A program made the position numbers and the translations under genes. The notes under the pieces were generated by a model. It worked only from the letters and a program-made list of their open reading frames with translations. It was not told the origin of the DNA and searched no databases. Positions 39,298 through 50,427 of a stretch of 64,000 bases of DNA are shown piece after piece. The stretch comes from Allolobophora icterica (taxonomy: Eukaryota > Annelida > Clitellata > Crassiclitellata > Lumbricidae), in NCBI GenBank assembly GCA_963556255.1, contig OY744613.1, positions 51,994,949-52,058,948 on the forward strand, read 5' to 3'. Numbering within the stretch: the first letter of the stretch is position 1; every line of letters begins with the position of its first letter.

Positions 39298-40929
39298 TTG
39301 TGTGAGAAAGATTTTAAGGATAGTATGTACCTCAAGGATCACTCAAGAGTACATTCCACAGAAAAACCATCTAAATGTCACCTATGCAACGAAATGTTTG
39401 CAGATAGTGGTCATTTCTATAAACATGTGATAACCCATGCTTCAGAAGCAACAGACAGTTGTGAATTGTGTGGAAAAGGATTCGGTACAAATGATCAACT
39501 TAGACACCACGTTAAGAAGATCCACAGTGGTGAAAAAAGACACAAATGTCAAATATGTCATAAAACTTTTTTATGGCACAGTCACTTGAATCAGCATATG
39601 ACTGTCCACACAGGAGAGAAATCATTGAAGAGTGAATTGTGTCATTTAAAAATACATTCAGGAGAATTACCATACAAATGTCACCTATGTGAGAAATCAT
39701 TTCCATACAGTAGCCATTTCAATAGACATGTGAGAACTCACACTCAAGAAAAACCATACAAGTGTGAATTGTGTGGAAAAGCATTTTCTGACAAATATCA
39801 CGTTAAATACCACATGACGATTCACACTGGAGAAAGACCGTACAAATGTGATGTATGCGACAAAGCGTTTAAAACTCATTCTATTCTAAAGCAGCACAAA
39901 GCAGTGCATGCAGAAAATAAACCATACAAATGTGAATTCTGTGGAAAGGGATTTGTTCAAAAAAGTCAACTGAAAATCCACACAAGAATCCAAACTGAAG
40001 AAAAACCAAACACATGTGTGTTCTGTGGCAAATCATTTGCAACAAAATGTCAACTAAAAAACCACAGAACAATCCACACTGAAGAAAAAGCGTGCAACTG
40101 TGAATTATGCGGGAAAGCATTTTTTCACAGTTCTCAACTTAAATACCACAGGAGGTTCCACACTGGCGAAAAAACATACATTTGTCAAATATGTCAGAAA
40201 ACTTTTTTATCAGCCAGTCAGTTGAATAAGCATAAGACTGCCCACACAGGAGATAAGGCATTCAACTGTGGCTTGTGTCTGAAAGCTTTTGCATATAGTA
40301 GTGATCTGACAAGGCATTTAAAAACACATTTAGCAGAAAATCCATACAAATGTCTCGTATGCCGCAAATCATTTACAGACCATGGTCATTTGAAAGTACA
40401 TGTGAAAACCCACACAGCAGAGAAATTACCCAAATGTGAACTATGCCAGAAATTATTTGTATGTGAAAGCAGTTTGGTTAAGCACTTTTTGCGAGCTCAC
40501 ACTGAAGAGAAACTATATAAATGCGATTTATGTTCCAAGGATTACGCATTTCACAATGACCTAAAGAGACATTTTTTAACCCATAATGGAGATACTCTGT
40601 GCAAAGGCAATGTACGTGACAAAGTGTTTGAAGATTCGTATACTGACGTTCTGGATGAATATGTGAGAAGTGAATTATTCCACAATGAAATTGGAATTGT
40701 AGATAATATGTTGAGCCATGACACAACCCGCACAGGAGAAAAGCAAGACATTCACGACGTAGGCAACAGAAGTCTACTTATTTTCAATATTCAGCCTTTT
40801 GTGGTGAAACCATACGGATGTGGAATCTGTGGTGAAATGTTTGAGAAAGAAACTGAGGTTAGAGCCCACTGTTATGATTCTTGTTTCTGTCCAGTGGAAA
40901 GTCACTTTGTAGTGTTATTTCAGGATTAG
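39298..40929 (+). CDS. C2H2 zinc-finger gene A2 (about 14 fingers + C2HC module)
   Basis: 543 codons in one frame, about 14 fingers. One (near residue 115) is collapsed to SELCHLKIH by a short deletion. Residues about 215-295 (VCDKAFKTH to CELCGKAF) resemble B1 fingers 2-4 more than other A fingers, so the gene appears mosaic. An acidic linker with FEDSYTDVLDEYVR follows, then the terminal KPYGCGICGEMFEKE, HCYDSC and CPVE module. The first finger lacks its start, and stop-broken finger remnants precede the Met, so the N-terminus is truncated relative to the ancestor. It may still encode a DNA-binding protein. AATAAA lies at 40949-40954. Confidence 0.8.
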   Translation: MCEKDFKDSMYLKDHSRVHSTEKPSKCHLCNEMFADSGHFYKHVITHASEATDSCELCGKGFGTNDQLRHHVKKIHSGEKRHKCQICHKTFLWHSHLNQHMTVHTGEKSLKSELCHLKIHSGELPYKCHLCEKSFPYSSHFNRHVRTHTQEKPYKCELCGKAFSDKYHVKYHMTIHTGERPYKCDVCDKAFKTHSILKQHKAVHAENKPYKCEFCGKGFVQKSQLKIHTRIQTEEKPNTCVFCGKSFATKCQLKNHRTIHTEEKACNCELCGKAFFHSSQLKYHRRFHTGEKTYICQICQKTFLSASQLNKHKTAHTGDKAFNCGLCLKAFAYSSDLTRHLKTHLAENPYKCLVCRKSFTDHGHLKVHVKTHTAEKLPKCELCQKLFVCESSLVKHFLRAHTEEKLYKCDLCSKDYAFHNDLKRHFLTHNGDTLCKGNVRDKVFEDSYTDVLDEYVRSELFHNEIGIVDNMLSHDTTRTGEKQDIHDVGNRSLLIFNIQPFVVKPYGCGICGEMFEKETEVRAHCYDSCFCPVESHFVVLFQD

Positions 40930-40948
40930 CAACAGAATTACATTACTT

Positions 40949-40954
40949 AATAAA
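40949..40954 (+). terminator. AATAAA polyadenylation signal, A2
   Basis: AATAAA 20 bases after the stop codon. Confidence 0.55.
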
Positions 40955-41289
40955 TAGAAATAGTTTCAAAATAAAACAACTATTATAAAACCTAACATCT
41001 GTAGCTAGAGTGCAGAAATGCATAAACTGCACCATTTTCTTCTTCACGAGTTTACTGTAAAAGAATTTGTCGTCTGTATCATTTCCTATTTTACGAGACT
41101 AAATATTATTGATTGTGTTACAAGTGTTCAAGAGTAACATTGATTTTTAAATGAGAGTAAATTATTGATGTATATATTGAAAAGTATATATTAATAAACT
41201 TTTCTGTTTGAATACTGTCATTTTGGTTGCGTTGAATGAGAGATTTCTCTACTTCATCCATTTTTTTAAATTGTGGAATAAATATCATT

Positions 41290-41545
41290 ATTGTGGGTCC
41301 ATTGTGCAAACTAGGAGCTGGATGAGTGATGAAATTAGAGCTCAAATTAGAAGTTGGATGGCCGATGAAAATATAGCTCTAACTATAAAGTGGTTGAGCG
41401 ATGAAAAAATGGAGCTCAAACTAGAGTCTAGATTATTCATGAACAGATAACTGAAAGTAGAAGTTGGATTCTTGGTAAAAGCGTAGCTCAAACTAGAAGC
41501 TGGAAGATCGTGAACCATTTGTCGTGATTCATATACCCGTGAACG
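41290..41545. mobile_element. Family E element, copy 2 (one arm)
   Basis: Forward ~36-bp core units (GATGAAAATATAGCTC, ACTAGAAGCTGGA) end in GTGAACCATTTGTCGTGA and GTGAACGATGTGTCGTGA repeats. The left arm is missing. It is followed by a LINE remnant, as at 34.3-35.3 kb. Confidence 0.65.
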
Positions 41546-41960
41546 ATGTGTCGTGACACAAGAGTTGAGTGTTGCCAGCATAGAGATGGTGTTGAACAAA
41601 GGAGGAATACATGAGCTGGCTTAATGGTGTGGTATACAGGATGAAGAGGAGAGGACTCAGGACGAAGCCTTTAGGGACACCATAGGACAGTGGGAGGAGT
41701 TGTGAGCAGTGGTTGGAGGCTTCAACAGAGAAGGATCGGGAGAACAAGTTGGAATGGAGGCTGAGTAGAACATTGCCAGACACTCGAAGCCAAGAAGACA
41801 GGTGATGAAGAATGAGGCTGTGATCAATTACATAAAATGTGGCGGAGATGTCGAGGAGAAAGAAGCAGGAGATTTGTTGATGGCTAACGGCAGAGACCAG
41901 TTTATTATTGTAGGGAGAGACAAGTACAGTTTCAAATTGAAACTTTCAATTGAATGGTTT
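41529..41960 (-). pseudogene. LINE reverse-transcriptase remnant with mutated catalytic box
   Basis: The minus-strand frame shows SRSFSVEASNHCSQLLPLSY, then GVPKGFVLSPLLFILYTTPL and HHLYAGNTQLL. The last segment is the catalytic motif region, where the two aspartates expected in the family are replaced (AGN). It belongs to the CR1/Rex-like group and is inactive. Confidence 0.8.
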
Positions 41961-42252
41961 TAGTGAAAGCAGATTGCTTGGGGGTTGGATTAGTGCATCA
42001 ATTCAGTCTGTAATTCAGTAGCGACTGACCCACTGGACTAGGCGAATCATAAGTTCAATTTGTATCAGTATCTCTGAGTGAGGGTCTGGGTTCATCACGT
42101 CCCCCTTGTGCATGAAGAAGCCGGTTCTGAAACTGACTATATTATTCCTGTCCTAATTTGTAATAAACTAGCCTACAGAAGCATGCTGATTATAGTTTTA
42201 TTTAACCCTCGAATGCCCAGTCCGACCGGACCCCAGACCCGATTATCCACGA

Positions 42253-42674
42253 GGTCATCCTGGGTTTTAGCGTCCGAAATTATTTACATTGCATGAGCGA
42301 TGAAAACGTTTCACAGTTAAACTCAAACAAGAAGTTGGAAGATTGATGAAAATATCAATGAAACTAGAAGCCGGATGATCGATTAAAATATTACATAGTT
42401 AAAGTCAAACTAGAAGTTGGAATTGCGATGAAAATATATCGTTTTAGTGCCGATATCATTCCCGTGTATGACCGATGAAAACATTTGATAGTAAAACTCG
42501 AACTGGAAGTTGGAAGATTGAAGAAAATATTCACGAAACTAGAGGCTGGATAATCGATTAAAATATAACTGAAACTAGAAGTTGGATGAACGATGATTAT
42601 TTATTGTATTATTGTATATTGTATTAGAACGTTTCAAATGAAAATAATTTCGGACGCTAAAACCCAGGATTACC
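42253..42674. mobile_element. GGTAA-type foldback MITE, family D, copy 1
   Basis: Right end reads inward GGTAATCCTGGGTTTTAGCG; the left end has GGTCATCC. AAATTATTT starts at position 25. Target duplication ATCCACGA/TTCCACGA (7 of 8). The core is about nine ~36-bp units in one orientation. Confidence 0.9.
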
Positions 42675-42867
42675 TTCCACGATAACTTTAGAGCGGCTGC
42701 AAAATTGCAACAATGGTTTCAGGACATTCTAAAGCCATCAATTTGGCTTCGTATGATATATTTCGCGAGATAATTCTACCATTCTGTAGGCCTACCCAAC
42801 AACAAGAGCATATACCAAGTACACCCCCAAGATATATGCGTCTGATGGTCATACTGGCACATGGTTT

Positions 42868-43145
42868 GGTGCCATGACAATTCGGCGCCGGTCAATTCGG
42901 CGCCGGTCATTTCGGCGCCGGTCAATTCGGCGCGGTCAATTCGGCGCCGGTCAATTCGGCGCGTGGTCAATTCGGCGCCGGTCAATTCGGCGCCTTTTGT
43001 TAACGCTTCTATTTCTACCGACATTTCGTCTACTATGACTTTCCTTGATCCCGCTTCTAGCTTAAGTTATACTTTAATCGTTGATCCCGCCTCTAGTTTG
43101 AATTGACCGGCGCCGAATTGACCGACGCCGAATTGAACGATCACC
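42868..43145. mobile_element. GGCGCC-arm foldback MITE, family B
   Basis: Ends GGTGCCATGAC and GAACGATCACC. The left arm has seven GGTCAATTCGGCGCC-type units and the right arm two inverted ones. The centre has two degenerate core units (CCCGCTTCTAGCTTAAGTTA). Perfect 8-bp duplication CATGGTTT (42860-42867 and 43146-43153). Confidence 0.93.
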
Positions 43146-43619
43146 CATGGTTTACCAGCCCAGAAATAAATTTTTAACGCAAGTTATTAGGCATCGTTGG
43201 ACGGCGAATTCAACGCCGAGTGTAATACAGTCTGATCAACTGTAGTGTCTGCTGTCTACTCGAACTTATACAGGCAAAAGCTACATGCGTACAATTGAAT
43301 ACCTGCGAAAAATCCCGAAATTGCAAAACACTACAAACGAGTAGGCCTATTAAAGTCAAATAAAGTTTCACCAGGTGGCGCGATTGCAAATTGAATTTGG
43401 ATTATAACAAGCCAAATTCCGTTAAGATATTCCAATCCAGTTTCCAGATATCACGATGCCCCCCCCCCCCCGTTGGGCATTCGTGTACCAAAAAATAGTT
43501 TGGGCACTCGAGGGTTAATGGAATTTTATGGTTTCTTATATTTGTAATTTAGAGAAATAACAGATAGTACTCAAATCAAATACCTTATTGAACAGTTTAT
43601 AAACAAAGTTGTTATTGTA

Positions 43620-43907
43620 ACTGTTGAGGGCGCTAAACATTAAAGTAAGAACAGTACTACAAGCCTATGTTTCTATGTTGCGTCATGACATGATGAAACG
43701 TCATGCCATGTCGTCTTTTTGTGACGTCGCGTCATGAGAAAGTACAGCAAGTAATTATTACATTTCAGTGAATATTAATAATAATAATAATGACCTTATC
43801 GTGCAATCTATGTGCTTATTTTATTCGATTTACATGATAACTACTATGGGGTCAAAATTGACCCCACGCCCTTAGTTGTATAGTTTTTTTCTGCCCGACG
43901 GAGGGTT
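43620..43907. mobile_element. End fragment of a third piggyBac-like family
   Basis: Matches 29085-29375. It ends with GGGGTCAAAATTGACCCC, then CTGCCCGACGGAGGG directly before TTAA (43908-43911). The left end is not identified. Confidence 0.55.
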
Positions 43908-43919
43908 AAGGATAGTCTG

Positions 43920-44949
43920 CAGTTAATGCATATTGGAGGAGGAAAGGCCAATATACACAGCATTGCCAACTTTTACGCCTACCCGAGTGCAGATCAGAGC
44001 GTAGACCAGTGTAGTGACAGCATAGACCGCAAGACACCTGTGGATGGATCGAAGTTGGCATCAGTGATAAAAGCAAGATCGGGAAACAAGGTTAACTTGA
44101 TCAGTGCATGAAGGAGAGTATAGGATCAAAGACAATCCCAAAGTCACGTACAGAGGAGGATTTGAACCGCATAAGGGGACCTAAGATGTAGAGATTCAAA
44201 ATCAATCTTGCTGAGTTGCTTGTGGCCAGTAGAATAATTTATTTCAAGATGAAAAATGACTAAACCAAGAGTTTTTCGGACAGGACAGTTAATAATGAAA
44301 AGACTAGTACTGCGCGTTTTGCGTTGTCGTATGTTGCAATCTTAAATGTACAGGCTTTTATAAAGCGATCGTAATCGTAATCTCCAATAATTTTCTAAAG
44401 CGCCACTGTAAAGGTGAGCGCAAGCACCACCGTACATCGCTTCGACCCAGTTCATTTTTCAAAGAACTGATCGAGTGGGACCCTTCACAACCGCTGTCAG
44501 TTTGAATTGAGGCCACGCTATTTAACGTTTGTTATTAAAATTTCTTGAAACAATTTTTCTGTAATTAGCTTTCCATTAAAGCTAATCGGCAGATGGCACG
44601 AGCGCTTTCATTCGTGTAATCCAGCTTCTAGTATTATGTATTTTCATTTTATTGAACGCCATTTGTATAACTGGACAAGGAGAAAATCACATTTAACAAC
44701 GTTTCTAATGCTGGTAAATAGTTAGCGTTACCTTTATTTATTATAACTCTATGATTTAAATATATTCTGGCGTGTGTGTGTGTTTTAATAGCATTTTTTA
44801 TATTTTTTCAAACCTTAAGACTCATCGCTTTCAACTTGTTTACCAACGGTGATCTTACTTTTCTGCTCTAAGTGACAGTTTGTTGCAGTGTTTTGATATT
44901 TTATAGATTTACGAAAGCCACCGACTATTTTCTGTGTCTTTAGGGAAAC
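43920..44949 (+). other. A3 gene 5' region with splice donor
   Basis: Paralogous to A1 15.7-16.9 kb and A2 37.2-38.2 kb. The donor AATGCTG/GTAAATAG has its cut after 44713. At ~44950 the paralogy stops where a LINE has inserted, and it resumes at ~47400. No open frame of interest is present. Confidence 0.55.
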
Positions 44950-45390
44950 AGTTAGTAAAGTAAGTAAGTATATTCCGTAATAAATGCTAGCAAACGCATA
45001 ACGCTTTACATACAATATTACAGAAAGAGGAAAGGACATAGAACAGTACTAAATAAATAACGTTAGATCAAACATGAAATAATAGCAACAGAGCCTAACT
45101 GTACAGCATCCTTCCCAGGAAACCTCGTCGGGTAAGGGAGTCAATCTAGGGAGAACCAGGTTATGAGAACGTTTGTGCAAAAATTAATCATACCGGTCTT
45201 TAGAACGGGAGGTAGAAGGTCATGGAGGAGGTGACTAAAGTTTTAAGAATGTTATTAAAGAGATCACGATCAGCTTTTTTGAAGAGTTCCTCAAAGTTGG
45301 AAAATAAGGAGAACGAACCAACCAAGACGAACCAACTTACGAATAATTGTGCCAAAATGATCTAGTTCCTGCTTGTTGGCAAAGCCTAAC

Positions 45391-45835
45391 GGTTCCGGTC
45401 CACTATTCCGGGGGTCCGCTATTCCGGGGGTCCGCTATTCCGGGGGTCCGCTATTCCGGGGATCCGCCGGAATATACATACATACAAGATACATACATGC
45501 ATACACACATACATACATGCATACAAACATGCACACATACATACAAACATGCATACATACATCCATGCATGCATGCATGTATGAATGTATGCGTGTATGT
45601 ATGTATACATACAAACATGTATGTATGCATGTATGTATATATACATACATGTATGTATGCATGTATGTATATATGTATACATGTATGTAAGCATGTATGT
45701 ATGTATGTATGAATGTTTGTATGCATGTATGTATGTATGTATGCATGCATGTATGTTTTATGTATGTATACTCCGGCCGATCCCCGGAATAGCGGACCCC
45801 CGGAATAGCGGACCCCGGAATAGTGGGCCGGTACC
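45391..45835. mobile_element. CATA-core foldback MITE, family G, copy 2
   Basis: Ends GGTTCCGGTCCACTATTCCG and TGGGCCGGTACC, inverted in orientation relative to copy 1 (26035-26463). Same CCGCTATTCCGGGGGT arms and CATA/TATG core. Perfect 8-bp duplication AGCCTAAC (45383-45390 and 45836-45843). Confidence 0.95.
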
Positions 45836-45863
45836 AGCCTAACCATGCCTGGGAACACTATAG

Positions 45864-46513
45864 GGTAAACGTACGTTTTAGCGTAATTAATTATTGGACG
45901 AAATGTCCACGTTCGCTTTAGCGTAATTAATTATTGGAAGCTGTATGAGCGATGAAAATACAAATCAAACTGGAAGCTGGATTAGCGATGAAAATATAAG
46001 TCAAACTGGAAGCTGGATTAGCGATGAAAATGGAGATCAAACGAGAAGCTGGATGTGCAAAGAAGGTAATCCTCCACGTTACGTGCGTTCATTATATGTA
46101 CACTCTTATAGTGGATAGTTATCAGCAATTGTGATGACTGTGATGAAAATATAACTCAAACTAGAAGTTGGATGATTGATAAAAATATTATTGAAACTAG
46201 AAGCTGGATAAATGATGAAAATATTACATAATAAACGGAAACTAGGAGTTGGAATTGCGATGAAACTGTATCGTTTAACGCCGATAATTATCATTGCCGT
46301 GGATCAGCGATGAAAACATTTCATAGTAAAACTTGAAATAGAAGCTGGATATGCGATGAAAATGAGCTAAAATTGGAAGCTGGATGAATGAACGATTAAA
46401 ATATGTAATATTAAACTAAACTAGAAGCTGGAAGGTGGATTAAATAATTAAATACGCTATTCATTTTTCCGAAATCCTGCCAATAATTAATTACGCTAAA
46501 GCGTACGTTTACC
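45864..46513. mobile_element. GGTAA-type foldback MITE, family C, copy 2
   Basis: Ends GGTAAACGTACGTTTTAGCG; 650 bp. Target duplication CACTATAG/CAGTATAG (7 of 8). The interior parallels copy 1 almost unit for unit, so both descend from one source with a fixed core array, yet the target sites differ. Confidence 0.92.
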
Positions 46514-47160
46514 CAGTATAGCATACAGTTCACAGTGGTGGCCCGTATAACGTCATGGAGCCTGAGGACTGAGAGCCCATGTGAAATCAAGATACGATGA
46601 GCGTAAAGGGATTGCTTAGCCTTTATGCTCGGTTTTTGGATATAAGGAGAAAATCCAAACTTGTTGGCTAATATCTTTAATGAAGATACCCTTGAGATTC
46701 TGCATATAGATGGTGGACAGGATTTAAAGGTTTGCCTTGGGCTTGGTGAAGATTATGTCGCTGGATTTTGAATGGTTAAGATGAAGATTGCATATCTGGG
46801 CTCAGGTATTTATGTGATGAAGTTCTTCAACAGTGTGGATATAATATTAATTATAATATTATTAGAAGCCAGTATGAGAAGATAGCAGTCATCTGCATAT
46901 TTGAAGACGCGATTAAAGCGGTAGAGAGGTTTTAAACCAGAAATGGCTACAACAAAATTGGTAGCACCCATGCTGGAGCCCTGTATGATACTTGGATTAA
47001 TTCTGGCCAGGGACGATGTGATACTATGGAACTTAGTGCAGTTGCTGCTATTACTAAGAGGGGAAAGGATCCAATTATGAAAATTTATGGGAATTGGTAT
47101 GATGCCCAGTTGGTCAGCCAGGAAAGAAAGTTACGAACATGGACTTATATTAGAAACAGA

Positions 47161-47715
47161 ACTAAATGATTTTATTTAAAGCGGTATAGACAAACAACTG
47201 CAAGTGCCAAAATACACTTCCTATTCCACCAAAACAAAGTATAGCACAAAACAACTGCAAAGAGGAAATTGAAGTTCGTGTTACCGACTTGCTCAGCGAA
47301 TTGCACTATGGCATACGGCTGGTAGCTAGTGGCGCTGTATTGGAGTGAAGTCAGTGGCGACCATATTGTTTATGTACACAGGCACTCAGTCTTCGCATTT
47401 ACCTTGTGCTTTACTAGACAACTGACAGGAAGAAAGCAGCAAACTATTTCTTTGCCAGTTAATCATCTTAGAAGGTTAAAACAAGTATATGTAAAGTTTA
47501 TGTTGTAGATCATCTTGGAAAATTACAATGAGAATTTGTATGTACGCAAAAGGATAGCAGTTTACATTGGGCACTACGACCTCAAGACATTTAATAACAG
47601 ACAAAAGTAGAAGTATATCGCATCAGGAGCCTATGGTCACCCACTTCCTTCACTTGGACCTTGAGCCTATAAAGACCGAGAATAACAATCTGTTTAATTC
47701 CTCTGTTAGTCCTGA
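47161..47715 (+). other. A3 gene: remaining 5' exon sequence
   Basis: From about 47400 the sequence again matches the segment downstream of the A2/A4 acceptor exon (AACTGACAGGAAGAAAGCAG, then AATCATCTT). The acceptor itself and ~200 bp before it are absent, so the A3 transcript structure is probably damaged. Confidence 0.5.
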
Positions 47716-49583
47716 TTGATTCATGGAACATTCTGGACAAAAACATGTTCTTCCAAAGAACACCTGCAACGCACTGTGAAAATAAACCATACAATTGTGA
47801 ACTGTGTGGAATTCATGAAACAGTCTCTACTTAAATACCATATGACTATTCACACTGGTGAAAACACACACAATTGTGAGTTTTGTCATCAAACTTTTGC
47901 AAGCAGCAGTCAAATGAATCAGGATGTGAATGTCCACACATGAGAGTCAGTTCTTCAAGTGCAAATTGTGTCAGGAAAAGTTTAGGTATAACAAGGACCT
48001 GAAGAAGCATTCAAGAACACATTCAGGACTAAATCCATACAACTGTCACTTATGCGAGAAATCGTTTGAAGACTATTATAATAGTCATTTAAATAAACAC
48101 CATAGAACCTATATGGGAGAAAAACCATGCAAGTGTGAATTGTATGGAAAAGGATTCGTTGTAAACTACCACATGAAGACCTACACTGGTGAAAAAAACA
48201 TACAATTGTCAATTTTGTCAGTAAACTTTTTTATGGAGCAGTGATTTGAATTTGCATATGATTATCCACACAGGAGAGAAACCACACAAGTGTGAATTCT
48301 GTCAGAAAGCTTTTGCTAGTAGAATGGATCTGACAAATCATTCAAAAACACATTCAATCGAAAAACCATACAAATGTCACATATGTGTGAAAACATTTGC
48401 AGACAGTAGTCTTTTCATTAAACATGGGAAAACCCACACTGAAGTAAAACCATACAAGTGCGAATTGTGTGGACATGAATTCGGTACAAATGATCTGCTT
48501 AAATACCACATGAGGATCCACACTGGAGAAAAACCATACAAGTGTGAATTGTGTGGAAAAGGATTCTTTCTAAATGATCTGCTTAAATACCATATGACGA
48601 CTCACTCTGGTGCGAAAGCATACAAATGTGAAATATGTGAGAAAACCTTTTTATGGAGCACTCAGTTTGATGAACATATGATTGTCCACATAGGAGAGAC
48701 ACCCATCAACTGCGAATTGTGCAACAAAGATTTTAGTGATGAACGATCCATGGAGAGACATTTAACTCACCTGTGCCACAGATCCAGGGAAAAGGAAAAG
48801 AGGAAGGCCGAGAAAGTATTGGCCACAGACAGTCAGAGACGACCTGAGATATCTGGAGCTGACGTGGGAGGAGGCGAACAGGCTGGCAGTGGACAGAGGG
48901 AAGTGGAGGAGATGGGTCGCCCGATGTGCAGACCTGCACAGGAAGGACTAAGGTCTAAGGTATGCCACAAATCATTTGCAGACAGTAGTCGTTTAAAAGA
49001 ACATGTGACAACCCAAACAGGAGAGAAACTGCACAAATGTGAACTATGCGAGAAATTATTTATATGTGAGTCTAGTTTGATTAAGCACAAGTTGCAGCAC
49101 AAGTTGCGGGCTCATGCTGAAAAGGAACCACATAAAAGCGATTTATTTTCCAAGGATTATGCATTCTACAATGACCTACAGAGACATCTGTTAACCCATA
49201 ATGGAGATACTCTGTACAAAGACAAGGTACGTGACAAAGGATTTGAAGATTCATATACTGATGTTCTGGATGAATATGTGAGAAGTCATACGAAGGAGAG
49301 GACATACACAAGTGAATCATGCCACACAGAAACTGGGATTGTAGATAATCTGTGTTGCCATGGCACAGCCCGCGCAGGAGAAAAGCAAGATGTAGGAAAT
49401 CAAAGACCAGGTGTTTCCAATAATCGGCCTGTTCTAGTGAAAACATACGGATGTGGGTTCTGTGGTGAAATGTTTGAAATAGAAATAGAATTTATAGGAC
49501 ACTGCAATGATGTTTGTTGTTTTCCCGTGGAAGGTGACTTTGCAGCGTTTTTTAGAATCAGCAGCAACACTGTTACTTCGTGA
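47716..49583 (+). pseudogene. C2H2 zinc-finger gene A3, frame-shifted, with a LINE insertion
   Basis: Fingers occur in three frames: 47716-47943 (stop TGA where paralogs read GGA), 47930-48244 and 48246-49583. The last part (445 codons) has six fingers, then a ~58-residue stretch that is a LINE fragment read in a foreign frame (48779-48955). It then resumes with KVCHKSFADSSRLKEH, LFICESSLIKH and the linker FEDSYTDVLDEYVR. The terminal module (KTYGCGFCGEMFEIE, HCNDVC) closes the frame. The frameshifts, the lost acceptor and the insert mark it as a pseudogene, although the longest frame is still open. AATAAA overlaps the stop. Confidence 0.75.
48779..48955 (+). mobile_element. LINE 3' fragment inside the A3 finger array
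   Basis: In its own frame it reads GKRKRGRPRKYW, then LTWEEANRLAVDRGKWRRWV and ARCADLHRKD before a stop, the C-terminal end of a non-LTR retrotransposon polyprotein. In the A3 frame it is read as an unrelated Arg/Glu-rich insert without a stop. The paralogs lack it. Confidence 0.85.
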
Positions 49584-50034
49584 ATAAAAAGTTTCCAAAT
49601 AAAAAAACTATTATGAAGCCTAATATCTGTAGCACGACTGCAGAAGTGCAGTAACTGCACCACTATTTTTCTCTTCAGGAGTTTACTCTAAAACTATTAT
49701 TGTCTGTATCATTTGCTATTCTAGGAGACTAATTATGAATTGTGTTCCAAGTGTTGAAGAGTAACTTTGATTTCTAAAATGAGAGTAAATCGATGTATAG
49801 AATGAAATGTATAAATTTAAAAGTATAATGTTAATAATTACTTCTAACTCCAATATGGCCAGTGTATAATGCAGACGGCATCAACCAATGGCACACCTGA
49901 ACTAGGTCGTAATCAGATCATTATAGAGAAGAGTTGAATTTAACTGTATGGCAGCGATGCAAGACACCCCCATCTGTCCTATTGCTCAGTTTACAATGGC
50001 CACCTAGGGAATGAAGGCTGAGTCAACCTTTCGG
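49584..50034. other. A3 3' flank and spacer
   Basis: The first ~230 bp match the 3' flanks of A1, A2 and A4 (CTAATATCTGTAGCACGACT, TTAAATGAGAGTAAATCGATG-like). The remainder shows no gene. Confidence 0.55.
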
Positions 50035-50044
50035 GGCTAGCAGG

Positions 50045-50427
50045 TAGCATATTCCCAAATCCCAACACATACAGCAGTTCATAAATGCTTGGGGCTTAGG
50101 GTTAGGGTCAGTGTAGCCTTTGCATTTTGTGCTATTAACAGTTATACCTACGAATGGATATTTGTGCGACTAAAAGGCTATACCTACAAGTGGAAGCTGG
50201 ATATTTTCATTGCAGAAATTTCATTCTGGTGAGAAACGACTAAAAGCTATGCCTACGAGTGGAAGCTGGATATATGTGCGGCTAAAAAGCTATACGTGCC
50301 AGTGGAAGCTGGATATATTCATTGCAGAAATTTCATAATATATTCTCAACCAATAGCGGTGAAAATAAATGTATGAATATTTATGAACTGTGCTACGTGT
50401 TGGGATTTGGGTAAATGCTAGCGGGTA
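50045..50427. mobile_element. Inverted-repeat element with GGAAGCTGGATATTT minisatellite core
   Basis: The ends carry CCCAAATCCCAACAC with CAGTTCATAAAT, inverted at 50052-50088 and 50380-50420. The core (50130-50340) is the same minisatellite as 18016-18260. A GCTAGC(A/G)GGTA motif is near both borders, so the exact duplication is uncertain. Confidence 0.65.

Larger units (their letters stand above)
42206..43514. mobile_element. piggyBac-type element hosting two MITEs
   Basis: TTAA at 42202-42205 and 43515-43518. Ends CCCTCGAATGCCCAGTCCGA and TTTGGGCACTCGAGGG. No transposase remnant was recognised. Removing the nested elements 42253-42674 and 42868-43145 leaves about 610 bp. Confidence 0.82.
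44950..47160 (-). pseudogene. LINE remnant on the minus strand, split by two MITEs
   Basis: The right piece (46514-47160) reads, on the minus strand and with stops, a palm-to-thumb region including LHLNHSKSSDIIFTKPKANL and IYMQNLKG. The left piece (44950-45390) continues with FEELFKKADRDLFNNILKT and DSLTRRGFLGRMLYS, the C-terminal end. Between them lie MITEs 45391-45835 and 45864-46513, each with its own duplication, so they inserted into the LINE after it landed in the A3 intron. Confidence 0.75.

Noticed and set aside
42861..43106. Frame reading NSAPVNSAPVNSAPV and its antisense ELTGAELTGAEL
   Set aside because: Translation of the GGTCAATTCGGCGCC arm repeats of the family B MITE.
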